DNA from: an uncultured Pseudomonadota bacterium
Lineage (GTDB): Bacteria; Pseudomonadota; Alphaproteobacteria; Rs-D84
Reading direction: 5' to 3'
DNA: 28,478 nt
Assembly: GCA_947306185.1 (NCBI GenBank)
Contig: CAMZFU010000007.1
Span: forward strand, 1 to 28,478
Position numbers and translations under genes: made by a program
Shown here: one piece after another, positions 24,081 to 28,478 of the stretch
Layout: the number at the start of each line of letters is the position of its first letter
Position numbering within the stretch: position 1 is the stretch's first letter
Notes under the pieces: generated by a model
Told to the model about the DNA's origin: nothing
Seen by the model: the letters and a program-made list of their open reading frames with translations, nothing else
Database searches by the model: none

Positions 24081-27000
24081 ATCAATCTTCTTTGGTGTCA
24101 TCGCCAACCCCAATCCACGCAATTCACGTACGAACACGTTAAATGCTTCTGGAGTACCGGTTTGGATATCATCACTGCCCGAGATGATAGATTCATACAT
24201 CTTGTTACGGCCAACGATATCGTCAGATTTAACCGTCAACATTTCGCGTAACAAATGTGCCGCGCCGTGTGCTTCTAACGCCCAAACCTCCATTTCTCCA
24301 AGACGTTGACCACCCATGTGTGCTTTACCAGACAATGGCTGTTGTGTGACAAGTGAATAACTTGCCGTTGAACGTGCGTGAATCTTTTCATCAACGAAGT
24401 GATGCAATTTCAACATGTACATAACACCAACTGTAACTGGACGCGCAAACTTTTCACCCGTTACACCATCGTACAATGTGAATTGACCGGTTTCTGGCAA
24501 CTTCGCCAATTTCAGCATATTACGAACATCTTCTGGGGTTGCACCGTCGAATGTTGGCGTGGCCATTGGCACACCATCACGCAACAATGCCGCCTGGGCA
24601 CGAACGTCGGTATCGGTCATCTTGGCCAATTTTTCCGCCGTTTCTTTACCATAGATTTTGCCCATAATTGCACGCAAATCATCGGTAACTGCGCGTTTCT
24701 GTTTCACCTCTTCTAACACCGCGCCGATTTGTTCGCCCAATGCGCGTGCCGCCATCCCAAGGTGAGTTTCCAAAATCTGACCAAAGTTCATACGACTTGG
24801 CACCCCAAGTGGGTTCAACACGATATCAACCGGTGTTCCGTCTTCCATGTGTGGCATATCTTCAATCGGAACAACGCGGGATACAATACCCTTGTTTCCG
24901 TGACGACCCGCCATTTTATCACCTGGCTGTAATTTCATCTTGTGTGCAATGTAAACCTTGACTTCTTTCAAGACACCCGCGTTCAAAGAATTGCTTTCGG
25001 TTGCCTTTTCAATTTCACGGTCCGCATTTTCGTTCAATTGTTTCAGTTTGATTAAATGCTGTTCGCGCAATTCATCAATCTTGGTCTGAACTTCTTTGTT
25101 ACCAACAGCTAATTTCTTAACATCAATTGGTTTGATTGCTTCAAAGACTTCTTGTGTCAATTTCTTGTTGATGAAAGGTTTAATCGTGCCGGTGCCCGCC
25201 TCAATCGTTTGACCTTCGGCCATTTGGAAAACTTGGTCTGCAAAACCTTTTTCCATAATCAAGATTTCTTCATCACGATCTTTGTTTATCTTGTTGATTT
25301 TTTCAAGTTCAATCATCTGGGTGCGTTCATCTTTCTTAACACCATGACGTGTCAAAATGTTCACACCGATAACCGTACCTTCTTCGTTTGGACCAACACG
25401 CAACGATGTATCTTTAACATTTTGTGCCTTGTCACCAAAGATGTTACGCAACAACGCTTCTTCTGGTGTAAGCAATGTTTCAGATTTCGGTGAAACGTGA
25501 CCAACCAAAATATCACCCTGTTTCACACGTGCACCGATGTAGATAATACCAGATTCATCCAAATTCTTTAACGCTTCTTCACTAACATTTGGAATATCAC
25601 GTGTTAAACTTTCTGGTCCCAACTGTGTATCACGAACCTTGATTTCTTTTTCAACGATTTTCACTGATGTATAAACATCATCACGGGAAATCTTTTCAGA
25701 AATCACGATAGAATCTTCGTAGTTATAACCACGCCATGGCACGAAAGCCACCAATACGTTGCGACCTAATGCCAATTCGCCATAGTTCATAGACGAACCG
25801 TCCGCGATAATATCACCTGCAGAAACACGATCACCCGCCTTGACCAATGGTTTTTGATGCAAAATTGTATCGTTGTTGGAACGTTCATATTTTTCAAGGT
25901 TGTAAATATCAACACCAGTCACAACGTTACGACTGTTCATACATTTAACCACGATACGATTTGCGTCCGCAGATTCAACAATACCACTGTGCTTCGCAAC
26001 TTTACCTGTACGGGAATCGCGTGCAACTTCACGTTCGATACCGGTTCCAACCAATGGTGTTTGCACACGCATTAATGGAACGGCCTGGCGTTGCATGTTA
26101 GAACCCATCAACGCACGGTTCGCGTCGTCGTTTTCAACGAACGGAATCAATCCTGTTGATATTGACACCACCTGACGTGGTTCAACGTCAATAAGGTCGA
26201 CTTCGGCACGTGGCACACGTGTAAATTCACCATCAACACGTGCCGTAACCAATTCTTCGGTCAAAACCCCCTTGTCATTTGTTGGGGTGTTACCTTGGGC
26301 AATTTTGTGGCCTAATTCTTCATCGGCGGTAAGATATACCATTTTGTCGGTAATCTTGCTGTTTTCGACGACATAGTATGGTGTTTCAATAAACCCATAT
26401 GGATTAACACGCGCGTATGACGCAAGGTGATTAATCAAACCAATGTTTGCACCTTCTGGTGTGTTAATTGGGCACAAACGACCATAGTGTGTCGGATGAA
26501 CGTCTCGGACATCGATACCGGCACGTTCACGGTTAAGCCCCCCAGGCCCCAACGCGGAAATACGACGTTTATGTTCCAATTCAGAAAGCGGATTATACGC
26601 ATCCATAAATTGTGACAACTGGCTGGTTCCAAGGAATTCTGCAACCAACGACATCAATGGATTTACATTAACAACATCTTGGGGTTGCATTGTTGCGATA
26701 TTTGGTGAAGACAAACTTTCACGTACAAGACGTTCTATACGAACCATACCAGTACGGAAATTTTGTTCCAACAATTCACCAACCGTACGAACACGACGAT
26801 TTGAAAGATTATCAATATCATCAATTGTATCTTTGTGATCGATAATGTTGGTAAGTGTCTTTAACACCGCCAAGAAATCGCCCTTGGTAAGCAAACGTTC
26901 GTCTTCTGGTTTTTTGCCAGAATCAATTTTCAAACGTTTGTTCATTTTGAAACGACCAACTGGTGACAAATCATAGTATGCTAATTCGAAACCTTGACGC

Positions 27001-28214
27001 ATAAACAGGTTGATTGCCGCTTCTAATGTTGGACGTTCACCCGGTCTGATTATGTTATAGATTTCGATAAGCGCTTCTTCGCGATTTGTTGTTTTGTCCG
27101 CTACAAGCGTATTGCGCATATGTGCGGTCAACGTGGTGTTATCAATAGAAATAAGAGATATTTCTTTGACACCCAACTTTTCGATATCTGCTAAAACTTC
27201 TTCTGTGATTTCTGTTCCAGACTGATACATAACCTGGTCGCCAGACATAATTGGATCAAACAAATATTCACCAACCAATGCATCTGGCAGTATACCAAAT
27301 TCTTTTGATGCGGTTGTAATCTTGCTTAAACGTTTTGCATTCAAACGATCACCTTTGGCCGCCAATGGCTTTTTATCTTTTGGATTAAACAAATCATAAT
27401 TCAAACGATATTTATCCAAACCTTCGAAAACGTTTGTCGCGCCAATCCACATTTTGCCGTTTGTTTTCAACGAGATACGTTTATAAAACACGGACAACAT
27501 TTCGGTATCCGTCATACCACGAATAGTTGTTTTACGTGGTTCGGCAATCCATTTCTTTTCATCTTCGGCACATGGCAAGCAACGTAACAACACCGTCGCA
27601 GGTATTTTACGACGGCGGTCAATACGAACATAAATGATGCCTTTGGATTCTTCAAAATCAATCCAAGAACCATGTTCTGGGATGATACGTGCAGTATACG
27701 TAATAGGATTGCCAGCAATCTTGGCTTCTTTGGTTGTTGCAAATACAACACCTTGGGTACGATGCATTTGGGAAACGATAACACGTTCCACACCCGATGC
27801 AATGAAACTGCCACGTTCGGTCATAAGTGGCACTTCGCCCATAAAGATTTCTTGTTCTTTGATATCGCGCAGAGTTTTTTTGCCATCTTCGGCGACATCC
27901 CATAAGATTAATCTCAACTTCAATTTTAATTTGCTGGAATAAGTCATCTTGCGGGCAAGGCATTCCTTCACATTGTACGCAGGTTTTTCCAAATTGTATT
28001 CAACGAATTCCAATTCGGCGGCACCCGCATAGTCCTTGATAGGGAACATGGAAGAAAATACATTTTGCAAACCCACATTTTTACGATTTTGTGGTGCAAC
28101 ATCTGCCTGCAAAAACTCTTTGTAAGAGTTGTATTGAATTTCAATCAAATCAGGAAGCGGAGTTTGCAAAAAACTTTTACCAAAAGATTTTCTAAGTTTT
28201 TGGATAACTGCCAT
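24078..28214 (-). CDS. rpoB: RNA polymerase beta subunit
   Basis: A 1378-aa second-largest RNA polymerase subunit. Recognisable blocks in order are the N-terminal protrusion, the rifampicin region (QLSQFMDAYNPLSELEHKRR then ISALGPGG), DVHPTHYGRLCPINTPEG, the flap with GVKKDERTQMIELEK near the lobe/insertion, the KMAGRHGNKGIVSR active-site loop and the C-terminal clamp GGQRLGEMEVWALEAHGAA. D516, H526 and S531 (E. coli numbering) are wild type, while 517-518 read AY instead of QN. AAAGGA lies 9 bases before the ATG. It follows rplL in the usual rplL-rpoB-rpoC order, and the spacer upstream has strong hairpins. Confidence 0.98.
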   Translation of the reverse strand: MAVIQKLRKSFGKSFLQTPLPDLIEIQYNSYKEFLQADVAPQNRKNVGLQNVFSSMFPIKDYAGAAELEFVEYNLEKPAYNVKECLARKMTYSSKLKLKLRLILWDVAEDGKKTLRDIKEQEIFMGEVPLMTERGSFIASGVERVIVSQMHRTQGVVFATTKEAKIAGNPITYTARIIPEHGSWIDFEESKGIIYVRIDRRRKIPATVLLRCLPCAEDEKKWIAEPRKTTIRGMTDTEMLSVFYKRISLKTNGKMWIGATNVFEGLDKYRLNYDLFNPKDKKPLAAKGDRLNAKRLSKITTASKEFGILPDALVGEYLFDPIMSGDQVMYQSGTEITEEVLADIEKLGVKEISLISIDNTTLTAHMRNTLVADKTTNREEALIEIYNIIRPGERPTLEAAINLFMRQGFELAYYDLSPVGRFKMNKRLKIDSGKKPEDERLLTKGDFLAVLKTLTNIIDHKDTIDDIDNLSNRRVRTVGELLEQNFRTGMVRIERLVRESLSSPNIATMQPQDVVNVNPLMSLVAEFLGTSQLSQFMDAYNPLSELEHKRRISALGPGGLNRERAGIDVRDVHPTHYGRLCPINTPEGANIGLINHLASYARVNPYGFIETPYYVVENSKITDKMVYLTADEELGHKIAQGNTPTNDKGVLTEELVTARVDGEFTRVPRAEVDLIDVEPRQVVSISTGLIPFVENDDANRALMGSNMQRQAVPLMRVQTPLVGTGIEREVARDSRTGKVAKHSGIVESADANRIVVKCMNSRNVVTGVDIYNLEKYERSNNDTILHQKPLVKAGDRVSAGDIIADGSSMNYGELALGRNVLVAFVPWRGYNYEDSIVISEKISRDDVYTSVKIVEKEIKVRDTQLGPESLTRDIPNVSEEALKNLDESGIIYIGARVKQGDILVGHVSPKSETLLTPEEALLRNIFGDKAQNVKDTSLRVGPNEEGTVIGVNILTRHGVKKDERTQMIELEKINKINKDRDEEILIMEKGFADQVFQMAEGQTIEAGTGTIKPFINKKLTQEVFEAIKPIDVKKLAVGNKEVQTKIDELREQHLIKLKQLNENADREIEKATESNSLNAGVLKEVKVYIAHKMKLQPGDKMAGRHGNKGIVSRVVPIEDMPHMEDGTPVDIVLNPLGVPSRMNFGQILETHLGMAARALGEQIGAVLEEVKQKRAVTDDLRAIMGKIYGKETAEKLAKMTDTDVRAQAALLRDGVPMATPTFDGATPEDVRNMLKLAKLPETGQFTLYDGVTGEKFARPVTVGVMYMLKLHHFVDEKIHARSTASYSLVTQQPLSGKAHMGGQRLGEMEVWALEAHGAAHLLREMLTVKSDDIVGRNKMYESIISGSDDIQTGTPEAFNVFVRELRGLGLAMTPKKID

Positions 28215-28290
28215 GGGTTTCTATCCTTTTTTTATTGTGTGCGTTTTGCAAACGAAACGATACTATTGCGTATACTTTTTTTCGCCCGTC

Positions 28291-28345
28291 GCCCGCCGAT
28301 GGGTTTCTCCACGGCGGGCACGGATTTTGTCACGAAAGTCGTGAC
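28291..28345 (-). promoter_or_regulatory. Hairpins in the rplL-rpoB spacer, possible attenuator or RNase III site
   Basis: GCCCGCCG/CGGCGGGC with an inner TGG/CCA (28291-28319) forms a very stable stem. GTCACGA/TCGTGAC (28329-28345) forms a perfect 7-bp stem with a 3-base loop. In E. coli the rplL-rpoB spacer contains a partial terminator and an RNase III site that lower rpoBC relative to the ribosomal proteins; a similar role is inferred here. Neither stem has a T tract in the direction of transcription. Confidence 0.5.
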
Positions 28346-28386
28346 CACTATTTTTTTTACGAACCTTACGGCCCTGGCTGAACCAA

Positions 28387-28478
28387 TTATTTCAATTCAA
28401 CCTTTGCACCAGCTGCTTCGATAGTAGCTTTCATTTTTTCAGCTTCATCTTTTGCAACTGCTTCTTTCACGGCCTTTG
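28387..28478 (-). CDS. rplL: 50S ribosomal protein L7/L12, C-terminal end (partial)
   Basis: The last 29 codons of L7/L12 read KAVKEAVAKDEAEKMKATIE then AAGAKVELK before a TAA; this is the conserved C-terminal domain that contacts translation factors. The remainder lies beyond the right edge. It is followed, 172 bases later, by rpoB. Confidence 0.95.
   Translation of the reverse strand, partial: KAVKEAVAKDEAEKMKATIEAAGAKVELK

Noticed and set aside
28240..28262. TTGCAA upstream of rpoB as its own promoter
   Set aside because: No -10-like hexamer stands 15-18 bases downstream on the minus strand; rpoB is probably read through from rplL.

Overview
This is a low-GC stretch of a bacterial chromosome, most likely from an alphaproteobacterium. 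The evidence is the adjacency of fabH and an ihfA-like gene, the rpmF-plsX pair, a full-length split rpoB/rpoC, an ornithine-lipid type acyltransferase followed by a probable second acyltransferase, and a HemW-like protein. The secreted Cys-rich proteins with InlB-type repeats, the low GC and the many small genes recall uncultured gut alphaproteobacteria (RF32/Enterousia-like lineages). That placement is inference from memory; nothing in the window proves it.

Layout. 1-3695 (minus) is a tight envelope operon: an outer-membrane beta-barrel protein, an MltB-type lytic transglycosylase, an OlsB-like GNAT acyltransferase and the first 23 codons of the next gene (probably PlsC/OlsA-like). Divergent from it, 3776-6833 (plus) carries hemW and an M13 zinc metallopeptidase, closed by an intrinsic terminator. 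6891-8123 (minus) is fabH-ihfA. A tRNA-Arg(CCU) and a small Cys/His-rich membrane protein (8212-8640, plus) follow. 8650-16007 (minus) is dominated by two very large exported Cys-rich proteins (1039 and 1226 aa) in one operon; the second is followed by about 500 bp that look like a decayed continuation of its coding region. 16162-17757 (plus) is a ClsC/YmdC-like phospholipase D protein, and 18018-18353 (plus) is an unknown 111-aa protein behind a long structured leader. 18467-19743 (minus) is rpmF-plsX, and 19866-28478 (minus) is the end of rplL, then rpoB and rpoC.

How the genes work together. plsX, fabH and the two acyltransferases near the left edge belong to fatty-acid and membrane-lipid synthesis, and the PLD protein may make cardiolipin. 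The beta-barrel, transglycosylase, M13 peptidase and giant exported proteins concern the cell surface. rplL-rpoBC, rpmF, tRNA-Arg and ihfA are core information-processing genes. The usual alphaproteobacterial run plsX-fabH-ihfA appears here split by about 10 kb that holds the tRNA, the giant proteins and the PLD gene.

The most notable non-coding signals are: (i) a recurring promoter form TTGCAA-16/17-TAWAAT whose self-complementary -35 box appears to be shared by divergent transcripts at two places; (ii) a heptamer-like TTAGTG repeat family that starts at TAG stop codons and has an exact 17-base copy at two loci; (iii) a CX6C cysteine pattern repeated through the 1039-aa protein; and (iv) a long leader with direct repeats before the 111-aa gene. 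No CRISPR array, insertion sequence, integrase or rRNA gene was seen.
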